In this document: positions 9,535-18,795 of the stretch, one piece after another
How positions within the stretch are numbered: position 1 is the stretch's first letter
How the letters are laid out: every line of letters begins with the position of its first letter
Origin: Candidatus Accumulibacter contiguus
Lineage (GTDB): Bacteria > Pseudomonadota > Gammaproteobacteria > Burkholderiales > Rhodocyclaceae
Length of the DNA: 62,145 bases
Assembly: GCF_012940005.1 (NCBI RefSeq)
Contig: NZ_SPMX01000042.1
Span: 1 to 62,145, forward strand
Direction: 5' to 3'
The notes under the pieces: generated by a model
The model's input: only the letters and a program-made list of their open reading frames with translations
Told to the model about the DNA's origin: nothing
The model's database searches: none
Program-made: the position numbers and the translations under genes

Positions 9535-10638
9535 TTACCGTGCTTGCCCGACCGAGGCCTGATACCTGGCACTCGGACGTGCGACCGGATAGCTCTCCTG
9601 GGCTTGAGTGGCCGTCAGGCGTTGCTGACCGGTGCCGTCCGGATTGATCCGGTAGATCTGGCCAGGCCAGTCACGAAAGCTCATGAAGTAGATATGACGG
9701 CCATCCCCGGACCAGCTCGGCGCGAGATCCTGCACGTCAGAACGGGTCAGATTGGTGGCGCCGGTCCCGTCCCGGTTGATGATATGCAGGTTCATTGGTC
9801 CACCCTGGGTATCGGCATTGCTCAGGTACACGATGCGGCTACCATCTGGCGAGAAACTGGCCTGACTGTTGAGAAACTGGTTCCTGGTCAGCGCCACGAC
9901 ATTGCCGCTGTCGACGCTGGCCAGTTGAATGTTTACGCCTTCGGTACGTCCGCCGGGAAGCAGATACATCACCTGCTTGCCATCGGGAGACCAGAGCGGA
10001 TTGCGTTCATTTTTGCCGTCCCGGGTGAGAGGACTGATTGCGCCGCTATCCAGATCCACGATCATGATTTTGGCCGATTTGCCCTGGGCATGGATGAACG
10101 CGATGCGTTTGCCGTCCGGCGACCAGGCCGGGTCGGCTGCATCCATGTCGGCGGGAGTCAGTGCCCGCTGGCCACTACCGTCGGCGGCCATGACGAAGAT
10201 GCCGCTGGGACCATTGCGGTCGGCCATGAAGGCGATCTTGCTGCCATCCGGTGACCAGCGGGGATGCTGCTCGAGACCGGGCATGCTGGTCAGGCGCATC
10301 TGCCCGCTACCGTCGGCGTTCATCACATAGATATCGCCCTGACCACTGCGGTAAGAAGTATAGGCAAGCTTGCTGCCGTCGGGGGACCAGACAGGCTGCA
10401 GTTCGGTGCTGCTCGTCTGGGTCAGGCGCCGCTCGGCGGTACCATCACCGCGCATGCTGTAAATCTGCATCGTGCCGTGGCGAAGGGAGGTGAACACAAA
10501 CTCCTGAAGCGATGTCTCGGCAGGCTGGGGGGGCATTCCGGAGGATGGGCCACTTCCTGCCATGCAGGCAGCGACGAATAAGGGAACAGTGGCATCACGC
10601 AAGCTCGGCCGTTTTTTGGCTATCGTATCTTCACTCAT
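9535..10638 (-). CDS. TolB-like WD40/PD40 beta-propeller lipoprotein
   Basis: About 367 residues with six PD40 repeats of the TolB type. Each carries a WSPDGSKIAF-like core followed by a short YVMNADGSG turn (for example PVWSPDGSKLAYTS and PRWSPDGSKIAFMAD). An N-terminal hydrophobic stretch ends in LFVAAC, a likely lipobox, so it may be anchored in a membrane. This is not TolB itself: the amino-terminal TolB domain is missing and there is no tol-pal context. GAGGA lies 10 bases before the ATG at 10636-10638, which I chose; an ATG at 10659 is in frame. It lies between other exported proteins in the same direction. Confidence 0.8.
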   Translation of the reverse strand: MSEDTIAKKRPSLRDATVPLFVAACMAGSGPSSGMPPQPAETSLQEFVFTSLRHGTMQIYSMRGDGTAERRLTQTSSTELQPVWSPDGSKLAYTSYRSGQGDIYVMNADGSGQMRLTSMPGLEQHPRWSPDGSKIAFMADRNGPSGIFVMAADGSGQRALTPADMDAADPAWSPDGKRIAFIHAQGKSAKIMIVDLDSGAISPLTRDGKNERNPLWSPDGKQVMYLLPGGRTEGVNIQLASVDSGNVVALTRNQFLNSQASFSPDGSRIVYLSNADTQGGPMNLHIINRDGTGATNLTRSDVQDLAPSWSGDGRHIYFMSFRDWPGQIYRINPDGTGQQRLTATQAQESYPVARPSARYQASVGQAR

Positions 10639-10701
10639 GTCTTGGCTGTCCTCGTTCATGAGTTTGGTTGTTCGAAAGTGAGGGGGTTCGCCGACCCATC
10701 C

Positions 10702-11052
10702 CTATTGGGTCACCGCGAAGATCACCGACTTGAGAACCTTGCCCTTCTCATCCTGGACGGTCAGGGTGTAATTGCCGGCGACAGCAAGGGGAACCTCGTA
10801 TTTCAAGGTACCATCATTGCCTACGAGAAGAACTTGGCTGTGCTGGGTATTATCGGGATAGGCGACGACCATCCGCACGACAGAATTGGGTGCGTAATTG
10901 CCACCATTGAACACTGCCGGTTCGTGGCGGCCGATGATGGACGGACCACCCAGGTAGGGACCGGCAGCAAAGGCGGATGGGATCTGAGACACGGTGAGTA
11001 CACCAGTTGCCAGAAACAAGGCCAACAGACGATTCTTGATTGCTGTGTTCAT
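10702..11052 (-). CDS. Small exported protein of unknown function
   Basis: A 116-residue protein with a signal peptide (KNRLLALFLATGVLTVSQIPSAFA) and a single beta-rich domain of about 90 residues (VVRMVVAYPDNTQHSQVLLV, YTLTVQDEKGKVLKSVIFAV). The end resembles an Ig-like or carboxypeptidase-regulatory-like fold, but I do not recognise a family. GGAGGATAGAA just ahead of the ATG at 11050-11052 is a strong ribosome site, so the longer frame from 11160 is not used. It is the first gene of the run of exported proteins transcribed leftwards. From 11053 to 11302 I see nothing further. Confidence 0.7.
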   Translation of the reverse strand: MNTAIKNRLLALFLATGVLTVSQIPSAFAAGPYLGGPSIIGRHEPAVFNGGNYAPNSVVRMVVAYPDNTQHSQVLLVGNDGTLKYEVPLAVAGNYTLTVQDEKGKVLKSVIFAVTQ

Positions 11053-11302
11053 TTCTATCCTCCGGAAGGAGTAGTTACGGGAAGCGATTCGGGCCGAACC
11101 GCAAGAATAGTCGTGCCCATATTGTTCCAAGCATAATCCATGCCAAAAACTGTTATCCATTTAAATCAGATAGGATTAAGTGGCCGCCGGCAGGTGCTGT
11201 AAAAAAATTCCGACACCTGCTTTACGAACCATGGTGAATTCCTGTCCCCATCAATAAGGAGCAAGAAGCAAGGCGTGTTCGCATGCCCTTTGCGCATGGG
11301 CC

Positions 11303-12433
11303 TCAGTCCAGCGTTCTGCGAAAGGTCTTCAGCCCGACGCCAAGGACCACCACGATGAAGGCGAGGATCGGCCAGACCTGCTCCCAGAGCATGTCGACGC
11401 CGTTGCCCTTGAGCAGGATGCCGCGCACCAGGAGCAGGAAATGCGTCAGCGGCAGGACGTTGCCGATCACCTGCGCCCATTCCGGCATGCCACGGAAGGG
11501 AAACATGAAGCCCGAGAGCAGCATCGATGGCAGGAAGAAAAAGAAGGTCATCTGCATTGCCTGCAACTGGTTGCGGGCAATCGAGCTGAAGGTGATGCCG
11601 AGCGTCAGGTTGGCGCAGATGAACAGCAGCACCACTGCGTAGAGCAGCAACAGGCTGCCGTGCATCGGTACGTCGAAGAGCCAGCGCGCGGCAAGCAGGA
11701 CCAGCGTCACCTGCAGCAGACCGATCAGGATGTACGGAACGATCTTGCCGGTCATCACTTCGAGGGGGGTGGCCGGCGTCGCGAGGAGGTTCTCGAAGGT
11801 ACCGCGTTCGCGCTCGCGGGTCATCGCCAGACCGGTCATCAAGACCATGGTCATGGTCAGGATGACGCCGAGCAGCCCCGGCACGACATTGTAGGCAGTG
11901 ATCCCCTCGGGGTTGTAGCGGCGATGGATGCGCAGTTCGACCGGCGGCGTCGGCACGCGTTGCAGCCCCTGCAGGTCGGGAGCGAAGACCTCGATGCCGA
12001 GACTCTTGAGCACCGAGATGGCGCCGCCGGTGGCCATCGGGTCGGTGGCGTCGGCTTCGACCAGCAGCGTCGGACTCCTGCCGCGCACCAGATCGCGATG
12101 GAAACCGGGCGGGAAGGTGACGACGAACTGCACCTTGCTGCGGTCGAGGAGTTCGCTGGCCTGATGCTCGTCGACCTGGCCGACGATCCGGAAATAGTCG
12201 CTGTTGGCCATGGCGGCGACGTAGGCGCGTGCGAAAGGGCCGGGGTCGGCCATGACCACGGCGGTGGGCAGGTGTTTCGGGTCGGAATTGATCGCGAATC
12301 CGAAGAGCAGGAGCTGGATGATCGGGATGCCGACGATCATCCCGAAGGTCAGCCGGTCGCGCTTCAACTGGATGAATTCCTTGAGCAGGATGCCGACCCA
12401 GCGGGAAAAAGAGAAGCGGGAGAAATGTTCCAT
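11303..12433 (-). CDS. ABC-2 type transporter permease (YbhR/YhhJ-like)
   Basis: A 376-residue ABC-2 permease. It has an N-terminal helix (LTFGMIVGIPIIQLLLFGFAI), a large periplasmic domain (about residues 45-175), and five C-terminal membrane helices with the family motif TRERERGTFENLLATPATPLEVMTGK. It would form the channel of an export pump together with the ATPase at 12438-13364 and the HlyD-type adaptor at 13361-14329. E. coli ybhGFSR has two permeases; here there is one, so it would act as a homodimer. The long frame to 12622 is an upstream extension into the ATPase gene; the ATG at 12431-12433 sits 4 bp after the ATPase stop. Confidence 0.88.
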   Translation of the reverse strand: MEHFSRFSFSRWVGILLKEFIQLKRDRLTFGMIVGIPIIQLLLFGFAINSDPKHLPTAVVMADPGPFARAYVAAMANSDYFRIVGQVDEHQASELLDRSKVQFVVTFPPGFHRDLVRGRSPTLLVEADATDPMATGGAISVLKSLGIEVFAPDLQGLQRVPTPPVELRIHRRYNPEGITAYNVVPGLLGVILTMTMVLMTGLAMTRERERGTFENLLATPATPLEVMTGKIVPYILIGLLQVTLVLLAARWLFDVPMHGSLLLLYAVVLLFICANLTLGITFSSIARNQLQAMQMTFFFFLPSMLLSGFMFPFRGMPEWAQVIGNVLPLTHFLLLVRGILLKGNGVDMLWEQVWPILAFIVVVLGVGLKTFRRTLD

Positions 12434-12437
12434 GCGC

Positions 12438-13364
12438 TCAGCCGGCGAAGGGGTCCTGGGCATGCTGCATGAGGTGGATGAAAGCGTCTTCGAGCGACGG
12501 CGCCACGGCGACGATGCGCACATCGCTGACCTGCGAGAGCGTCTGCAGGCTCGCCTGCAGGCGGGCTCCGTCCTGGCCGCTGACGTGCAGCGTCGCGCCG
12601 AAGCTTGCCACCTGGTCGACACCTGCCATGCCGCGCAGGTCTTCGGCCAGGCCGTGGATTCTGTCGCCGCTGATTTCCCAAGTGTTCAGACGGCAACTGG
12701 CGACGACCTCGCTGGCTGTGCCGGTGGCCAACAGGCTGCCGTAGGCGATGTAGGCCAGACGGTGGCAGCGTTCGGCTTCGTCCATGTAATGAGTGGACAC
12801 CAGGATGGTGATCCCGGCGGTGGAAAGGCGATGGATTTCCTCCCAGAAATCGCGCCGTGCCTTGGGATCGACGCCAGCGGTCGGCTCGTCGAGAAGCAGC
12901 AGCCGGGGTTGATGGAGCAGACACGCGGCGAGCGCCAGGCGCTGCTTCCAGCCGCCCGAGAGGGTGCCGGCCAACTGCTGGCGCCGGCCGCTCAGGCCGA
13001 GTTCATCGAGGGATCGATCGACGGCCTTTTGGCGCTCGCGCATGCCGAACATGCGCGCCACGAAATCGAGGTTCTCGCCGATCGAAAGGTCGTCCCACAA
13101 GGAGAACTTCTGGGTCATGTAGCCCACCTGGCGCTTGATCGCGGCGCTTTCCCGGAGGACGTCGAGTCCGAGGCAGGTGCCGCGACCGCTATCCGGCGTC
13201 AGCAGGCCGCAGAGCATGCGGATCGAGGTCGTCTTGCCGCTGCCGTTGGGGCCGAGGAAGCCGTAAATCTCGCCCTGGCGGACCTGCAGGCTCAGATCCT
13301 TGACCACGTGCTTGTCGCCGAAGCGTTTGTTGATGCCGGCGACGTCGATGACCAGGCCGTTCAT
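12438..13364 (-). CDS. ABC transporter ATP-binding protein (YbhF-like)
   Basis: A 308-residue ATPase with Walker A GPNGSGKTT (about residues 39-47), the signature LSGGWKQRLALA, Walker B LLLLDEPTAG and the switch histidine in STHYMDEAE. The C-terminal extension after about residue 220 is usual in drug and antibiotic exporters of the DrrA/YbhF group. It overlaps the upstream HlyD gene by four bases (13361-13364), which points to coupled translation. Substrate is unknown; related pumps export toxic cations or drugs. Confidence 0.9.
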   Translation of the reverse strand: MNGLVIDVAGINKRFGDKHVVKDLSLQVRQGEIYGFLGPNGSGKTTSIRMLCGLLTPDSGRGTCLGLDVLRESAAIKRQVGYMTQKFSLWDDLSIGENLDFVARMFGMRERQKAVDRSLDELGLSGRRQQLAGTLSGGWKQRLALAACLLHQPRLLLLDEPTAGVDPKARRDFWEEIHRLSTAGITILVSTHYMDEAERCHRLAYIAYGSLLATGTASEVVASCRLNTWEISGDRIHGLAEDLRGMAGVDQVASFGATLHVSGQDGARLQASLQTLSQVSDVRIVAVAPSLEDAFIHLMQHAQDPFAG

Positions 13365-14329
13365 CGGCCGCCGAGGCGCACGTCTACCGGCAGTCCGGGC
13401 CGCAGGCGGGCGGCCTGTTCCGGCGCCGGCACGGCTTCGACGCGGAAGACGAGCTTCTCGCGGCTGCCGCGGCTGTAGATCACCGGTGGCGTATATTCGG
13501 CCTCTGGGGCGATGAAATCGATGCTGGCGCGGATCACCTCGGCGCAGCCGTCGCATTGCGCTTCCACGGGCTGGCCCGGTCGGATGCCGGCGATGAGCAC
13601 TTCCGGCACGTAGAAGCGCAGGCGCCGGCGAGCATCGGGCAGCAGGCTGGCGACCGCTGCGCCGGCCGGTACCCATTCACCAGGCTGATAGTAGGTATCG
13701 GCCACCTCGCCGTCGGCCGGTGCGGCGACCGCCTTACGTTCGACCAGCCAGCGTTTCTGCGCCGCCACCGCTGCCGCTGCCTCGACCTCGGCGGCGGCGC
13801 TGCGCACTTCGCCCTGGCGACCGAGCGAAATCCGGAAGCTTGCCAGTTGCTGCCGGGCGGCTTCGAGTTGTGCGGCATCACGGTCGCGCGTCGCTTTTGC
13901 TTCGTCGAGTCTGGCCTGCGAGACAAAATTCCGTTGCGCCAGTGCCTGCTGTTGACCGAGCTGCGTTTGCGCAAGTCGCAGCGCCGCCTCGGCAGCACGC
14001 ACCTGCGCCTCGAGGGCAGCGATCTCGGGTGGCCGGCGGGGATCGCCGAGGTTCGACAATTTTTCACGGGCTGAACTGGTGCGCGCTTCGGCTTCGGCCA
14101 GGGTCTGCGAATCCGGGTCGGCAGCGACCGCAAAGATCACCTGCCCGGCCTTGATGCGGCTGCCGCGGGGGCTGTCGAGTGATTTCAGGTAGCCTGCCTG
14201 CGGCGCCGCCAGATACAGGAATTCACCCTCGATGTAGCCCTGGAAGAAGGGCGGCCGTTCGTTCCCGCAGGCGGTGAGAACGGCCAGCAGCGCTGCGGCG
14301 AGCGGGATGCCATAGTTTGGCGGATTCAT
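13361..14329 (-). CDS. HlyD-family periplasmic adaptor lipoprotein (YbhG-like)
   Basis: A 322-residue membrane-fusion protein. The signal peptide ends in LLAVLTAC, a lipobox, so it is probably lipid-anchored. A biotinyl-lipoyl-like half domain follows (GYLKSLDSPRGSRIKAGQVIF), then a long Ala/Gln/Arg-rich coiled coil (about residues 75-190), then the second half domain (VAAPADGEVADTYYQPGEWV) and a beta-barrel. It is the first gene of the three-gene export operon. The start at 14327-14329 fits the signal peptide; the longer frame to 14416 does not. It diverges from the diguanylate cyclase gene. Confidence 0.88.
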   Translation of the reverse strand: MNPPNYGIPLAAALLAVLTACGNERPPFFQGYIEGEFLYLAAPQAGYLKSLDSPRGSRIKAGQVIFAVAADPDSQTLAEAEARTSSAREKLSNLGDPRRPPEIAALEAQVRAAEAALRLAQTQLGQQQALAQRNFVSQARLDEAKATRDRDAAQLEAARQQLASFRISLGRQGEVRSAAAEVEAAAAVAAQKRWLVERKAVAAPADGEVADTYYQPGEWVPAGAAVASLLPDARRRLRFYVPEVLIAGIRPGQPVEAQCDGCAEVIRASIDFIAPEAEYTPPVIYSRGSREKLVFRVEAVPAPEQAARLRPGLPVDVRLGGR

Positions 14330-14488
14330 GGGGCGACATTCTACGGCGAATCGTCGCAAGCTGAAGCGGCCATCCGTTGGGCAAAAAATACAAGCCAATG
14401 ATTTATTGAACATCAATATTCCAACGGCGATCGTGATGAGTGGTCGATCAAATTGCGTTCTGCGGGTGTGCTATTGTGCAATCAGGAC

Positions 14489-16930
14489 ATGAACGCGACG
14501 ATCTTTCACTGGCGATCGATCAAGACCAGAATCACGCTTTTTATGCTGGCCATTTTCCTGATCAGCATCTGGTCGCTGGCGTTCTACGCCAGCCAGGTGC
14601 TGCGTCAGGATATGGAACGTGTCCTGGGCGACCAGCAGGTGGCGGCGGTTTCCTTGCTTGCCAGAGAAATGGATCATGAGCTGAGCTACCGGATGCGCGT
14701 CCTGGGGCTGATCGCCGGCAAAATCAGCCCGGCGATGCTCGGCAATGCGACCGCCTTGCAGGCCTTTCTGGAAGAACACCCGCTCCTTCAGGATCTGTTC
14801 AACGCCGGGGTCATCGCTTCTCGGCTGGATGGCACGGTGCTTGCCTCGGTGCCGTTGTCGTCTGAACACATCGCTGTCCATGAGTTGGACATCGACACCG
14901 TTACCGTCGCGCTCAAGGAAGGGAAGTCGACGATCGGCCGGCCGGTCATGGGGAAAAAACTGCAGGCCGTCTTCAACATGACGGTGCCGATTGGCGATCA
15001 GCAGGGCAAGGTGATCGGTGCGTTGGCGGGGGTGGTGGACCTTGGTCTGCCCAATTCCGTGGACCAGATCACCCAAAGCCACTATGGCAAGACTGGTGGC
15101 TATGTTCTGGTGGCACCGCAGTACCGCTTGATCATCACCGCCACCGACAAGAGCCGGGTCATGGCCACTTTGCCCGCTCCCGGGATCAACCCGACCATCG
15201 ACCGATTCATCGAGGGCTTCGAGGGACCGGTTGTTTACGTGGGGGCAACCGGCGTTGAACTCCTGACCTCGGCCAAACGCATTCCTGTCGCAGGTTGGGA
15301 CATGCTGGCAATCCTGCCGACCGCCGAGGCCTTTGCCCCGATTCACGCCATGCAGCAACACGTGCTGCTGACTACAGTCGGGTTGACCCTGCTGGTCGGT
15401 TTCCTGATCTGGTGGATGTTGCAGCGCCAGCTTTCACCGCTGCTGGCCGCCGCGAGAAAACTGGCTAGCGCGTCCGATGCCAAGGATCGCCTGCAGCCTC
15501 TGCCGATTTTCCGGGAGGACGAAATCGGCCAGCTCATCGGCGGCTTCAATCATCTGCTGGCAATCCTGGCGGAGCGCGAAAAGGCCTTGCAGCAAAGCGA
15601 AGCCTTCAAGAATGCCATCCTGAATTCGATACCGGCTGAAATCGCCGTGCTCGACCGTGATGGAATGATCGTGATGGTCAACCAACCCTGGATATGCTTC
15701 GCTCTGGAGAACGGCATCGAAGACGGCAAGCCGGCGCCGCGTACCGGAGTCGGTGTCAATTATCTGAGCGTGTGCCAGGCAAGCATGGATTCCCCATCGC
15801 AGGATACAGCAATCGCGGCCTACCACGGTATCGGAGCGGTGCTCGACGGCAGCCTGCCCAGCTTCACCCTCGAATATCGTTGCGATACCCCGGAGCAACG
15901 ACAATGGTTCAGCATGGTCGTTTCCCCCTTGACTCCGGCCGGCCAGGGTGCGGTGGTCTCGCACACCAACATCAACGAGCGCAAACAGGCGGAAGTGGCG
16001 CTGCGCGAACAGGAAGAGTTCTTCCGTCTGATCGCCGAGAACCTTCAGGGCTTCGTGGCGGTTCTCGATGTCGATGGGCGGCGGCTGTACAACAGTCCGT
16101 CTTACGCTCGTCTGTTCGGGGAGCGGGACATTTCCGGCACCTCCTCATTTGCAGATATCCATCCTGCCGACCGTGAACGCGTCAGGATGGCATTCTGCAA
16201 CACCGTCGCCACCGGCATCGGACAACATCTCGAATTTCGCATTCTGATGGCCGACGGCGGCATCCGGCTGATGGAATCGCGCGCCGGTGTCATCCGGGGC
16301 AAGGAAGGACGCACCAAGTGCGTGGTCGTCGTTTCTCATGATGTCACCGAACGCAAGGAAAACGAGGAGAAAATCCATCGTCTGGCTTTCTACGACGCGC
16401 TCACGCAACTTCCCAACCGCCTGACCCTCAACGACCGCCTGCGCCAGGCCATGGCTACGAACAAGCGCAGTGGGTATCATGGCGCGTTGATGTTCCTTGA
16501 TCTCGACAACTTCAAGCCGGTGAATGACACCTATGGGCATGAGGTGGGCGATTTGTTGTTGATCGAGGTGGCGGATCGACTGAAAACCTGTATACGTGCG
16601 ATGGACACCGTGGCGCGCTTCGGCGGGGATGAGTTCGTCGTGATGTTGAGCGATTTGCATGCAGACGAAGCCGGGTCGATTGCCCACGCCAGGATCGTTG
16701 CCGAGAAGATTCGCCTCATCTTGTCGGAACCCTACCGGCTGACCGTCAAGCACGAAGGCAAGGCAGACACGACCATTGAACATCGATGCACGGCGAGCAT
16801 CGGCATCGCCTTGTTTCGCGATCATGAAGCGAGCCGGGACGACATTCTCAAGTGGGCGGATACGGCAATGTATCAAGCCAAGGAAGCCGGGGGAAACCGG
16901 ATCCGGTTTTTTGACGCACAGTCGTCGTAG
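14489..16930 (+). CDS. Membrane diguanylate cyclase with Cache and two PAS domains
   Basis: This 813-residue protein makes cyclic di-GMP. Order: membrane helix (about 15-35), periplasmic double-Cache sensor (about 40-285), second helix (LTTVGLTLLVGFLIWWML), HAMP, PAS at about 380-500, PAS at about 515-640, and a GGDEF domain to the end. The active-site motif GGDEF is intact at residues 712-716, and RAMD five residues ahead of it is a complete inhibitory I-site, so product feedback is expected. There is no EAL domain. I chose the ATG at 14489 over the frame start at 14453 because ATCAGGAC precedes it and the helix then starts at a normal distance. Confidence 0.9.
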   Translation: MNATIFHWRSIKTRITLFMLAIFLISIWSLAFYASQVLRQDMERVLGDQQVAAVSLLAREMDHELSYRMRVLGLIAGKISPAMLGNATALQAFLEEHPLLQDLFNAGVIASRLDGTVLASVPLSSEHIAVHELDIDTVTVALKEGKSTIGRPVMGKKLQAVFNMTVPIGDQQGKVIGALAGVVDLGLPNSVDQITQSHYGKTGGYVLVAPQYRLIITATDKSRVMATLPAPGINPTIDRFIEGFEGPVVYVGATGVELLTSAKRIPVAGWDMLAILPTAEAFAPIHAMQQHVLLTTVGLTLLVGFLIWWMLQRQLSPLLAAARKLASASDAKDRLQPLPIFREDEIGQLIGGFNHLLAILAEREKALQQSEAFKNAILNSIPAEIAVLDRDGMIVMVNQPWICFALENGIEDGKPAPRTGVGVNYLSVCQASMDSPSQDTAIAAYHGIGAVLDGSLPSFTLEYRCDTPEQRQWFSMVVSPLTPAGQGAVVSHTNINERKQAEVALREQEEFFRLIAENLQGFVAVLDVDGRRLYNSPSYARLFGERDISGTSSFADIHPADRERVRMAFCNTVATGIGQHLEFRILMADGGIRLMESRAGVIRGKEGRTKCVVVVSHDVTERKENEEKIHRLAFYDALTQLPNRLTLNDRLRQAMATNKRSGYHGALMFLDLDNFKPVNDTYGHEVGDLLLIEVADRLKTCIRAMDTVARFGGDEFVVMLSDLHADEAGSIAHARIVAEKIRLILSEPYRLTVKHEGKADTTIEHRCTASIGIALFRDHEASRDDILKWADTAMYQAKEAGGNRIRFFDAQSS

Positions 16931-16989
16931 GTCGGGTTAGCGCAGCGTAACCCGACAACCCTGAGCAAGGCAGGTCGGGTTACGCCTTG
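16931..16989. repeat. Paired REP-like palindromes
   Basis: Two inverted repeats follow the cyclase stop. At 16931-16956, GTCGGGTTA pairs with TAACCCGAC around an 8-base loop. At 16966-16989, CAAGGC pairs with GCCTTG and encloses a second GGTCGGGTTACG. The core is a palindrome common in many proteobacterial genomes. It lies between convergent genes and may end transcription in both directions, though no T-run follows. Confidence 0.6.
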
Positions 16990-17026
16990 CGGGCCAATCC
17001 GATCTACCAGGAAACCCGTAGCCTGG

Positions 17027-17689
17027 TCAGACCAGTTTGGGCAGGTGCTGGAAGAACCAGTGCACCGTCTCGCGGGCGACGAACCCGAGAGCGGTGGCCG
17101 AGTCTGGCGAGGCGGCCGGCAGCAGTTTCAGCTCCTGGCGACAGGCCAACTCGCGCAGGGCGCGCCGATTGCTTGCCGTCACCCGCTCGTCCTCCTCGCT
17201 GACGAGAACGAGCAGCGGTGCGGCGAGCGAGCGCAGGTAGAGCATGCCGGCCAGATCGATCAGGCCACCGCGGCAGACGACGGCGAAGATGTCATGGTCG
17301 CGCAGGGCGGCAACGCGCAGTGCCACCGGCGAGCAATCGCCGGCGGCGCAAAGGCCGATCGGCAGTGTCGGCAGTTCGCTCAGCAGCATTCCTTGCTTGA
17401 TCAGCGCCAGCGCATCGAGCAGGCGTTTGGCGAGCAGCGGGACATTGTGGTGAATGTCGGCGAAGCGTTCTTCGGCGTGCGTCAGCAGATCAAGCGTCAG
17501 CGTGCCGATGCCGGCGTGCTGGAGGACCACCGCGAGAGCATCGTCGCGCGCCTCGGGATTCTCGCCGGCATGCGTCAGCACGACCAGTGCCGACAAGCGT
17601 GCCGGCAGGGTCAGCAAGCCTTGCAGCGAAGCATGTCCGGAGGGGATGGCGATCGGTGTATCACCCGGAAAATTGATCGCTTCGTTCAC
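17027..17689 (-). CDS. Alpha/beta hydrolase-like protein of the AmmeMemoRadiSam operon
   Basis: A 220-residue protein resembling dienelactone-hydrolase-type alpha/beta hydrolases: VVLTHAGENPEARDD in the oxyanion region, LDLLTHAEE, and a late segment LLVLVSEEDERV. Where relatives have GxSTG or GxCxGG the sequence reads GLCAAGDCSPVAL, so the usual nucleophile is not obvious and activity is uncertain. The start is a GTG at 17687-17689 that overlaps the amrS stop by four bases, indicating translational coupling. Its role beside amrS is unknown. Confidence 0.72.
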   Translation of the reverse strand: MNEAINFPGDTPIAIPSGHASLQGLLTLPARLSALVVLTHAGENPEARDDALAVVLQHAGIGTLTLDLLTHAEERFADIHHNVPLLAKRLLDALALIKQGMLLSELPTLPIGLCAAGDCSPVALRVAALRDHDIFAVVCRGGLIDLAGMLYLRSLAAPLLVLVSEEDERVTASNRRALRELACRQELKLLPAASPDSATALGFVARETVHWFFQHLPKLV

Positions 17690-18795
17690 CGCCGCTCCAG
17701 CCGCACCGGCACACGACGTGCTCCGAAAGGCTTCCCGAAACGGGTGAAGTGGCCGGCAATCAGGGTTCCGCAGTGGGGACAGCGGCCATCGGCCGGCAGG
17801 TCGTAATGCCGGATGTTGTACCAGTCGCGCTCGATCAGCGCGGCCTGGCAAGACGGGCAGAAGGTGGTACCGCCTTCGCTGTCGTGCACATTGCCGGTGT
17901 ACACGTAGTGCAGACCGGCGTCGATGGCGATGCGCCGCGCCTGGGTCAGCGTCGCAGGCGGGGTTGGGGGCAGGTCGCTCATTTTCCAGTCGGGATGGAA
18001 GGCGGTGAAGTGCAACGGGACTTCTGGCCCCAGTTCGCGTGCCACCCAGTCGGCGAGCGCCTGGATTTCGCCGGCGGAATCGTTCTTGCCCGGAATCAGC
18101 AGGGTGGTGATTTCGAGCCAGCACTTCGTCTGGTGATGGATGTAGGCGAGGATGTCGAGTACCGGTTGCAGGTGGCCACCGCAGAGCTTGAAGTAGAAAT
18201 CGTCGGTAAAGGCCTTGAGATCGACGTTGGCGGCGTCCAGCACGGCGTAGAACTCGCGCGCCGGTTCGGGATGGATGTAGCCGGCAGTGACGGCCACCGT
18301 TCTGACGCCGCGTTCATGGCAGGCCAGCGCGGTGTCGATCGCGTATTCGGCGAAGATCACCGGGTCATTGTAGGTGAAGGCCACCGACTGGGCGCCGTAG
18401 GCGACCGCTGCGGCGGCGATGCCCTCGGGAGTGGCGGCGTCGAGCAGCCGGTCCATGTCTTTCGACTTCGAGATGTCCCAGTTCTGGCAGAATTTGCAGG
18501 CGAGATTGCAACCGGCGGTGCCGAAGGAGAGAATCGACGAGCCGGGATAGAAGTGGTTGAGCGGCTTCTTTTCGATCGGGTCGATGCAGAAGCCCGACGA
18601 ACGCCCGTAGGTGGTCAGCACCATCTGACCGCCGAGGTTCTGACGAACGAAGCAGGCGCCGCGCTGCCCATCATGCAGCTTGCAGTCACGCGGACAGAGA
18701 TCGCACTGAATGCGTTCGTCTTCGATGGCATGCCACCAGCGACCTGGATGCGCCGATTCCGGCACTTTGGGGGAATGGTCTAGTTCTCTTTCCAT
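17686..18795 (-). CDS. amrS: AmmeMemoRadiSam system radical SAM enzyme AmrS
   Basis: A 369-residue radical SAM protein. The iron-sulfur motif CNLACKFC sits at about residues 95-102. An N-terminal cysteine cluster (CDLCPRDC) and a C-terminal ribbon with CPSC and CPHC flank the barrel; both are usual in this family. AmrS proteins are related to pyruvate-formate-lyase activating enzymes and occur with AMMECR1 and MEMO1 homologues; the substrate is not established to my knowledge. The gene overlaps amrA upstream by 16 bases and the hydrolase gene downstream by 4. Confidence 0.93.
   Translation of the reverse strand: MERELDHSPKVPESAHPGRWWHAIEDERIQCDLCPRDCKLHDGQRGACFVRQNLGGQMVLTTYGRSSGFCIDPIEKKPLNHFYPGSSILSFGTAGCNLACKFCQNWDISKSKDMDRLLDAATPEGIAAAAVAYGAQSVAFTYNDPVIFAEYAIDTALACHERGVRTVAVTAGYIHPEPAREFYAVLDAANVDLKAFTDDFYFKLCGGHLQPVLDILAYIHHQTKCWLEITTLLIPGKNDSAGEIQALADWVARELGPEVPLHFTAFHPDWKMSDLPPTPPATLTQARRIAIDAGLHYVYTGNVHDSEGGTTFCPSCQAALIERDWYNIRHYDLPADGRCPHCGTLIAGHFTRFGKPFGARRVPVRLERR

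Noticed and set aside
7525-10254. A plus-strand open frame of 909 codons
   Set aside because: It is antisense to the propeller and TolB-like genes, which have signal peptides, repeats and ribosome sites on the minus strand. No domain is visible in the plus translation.
17027-18124. A 365-codon version of the hydrolase gene
   Set aside because: The upstream part is out-of-frame amrS sequence. The GTG overlapping the amrS stop is the natural start.
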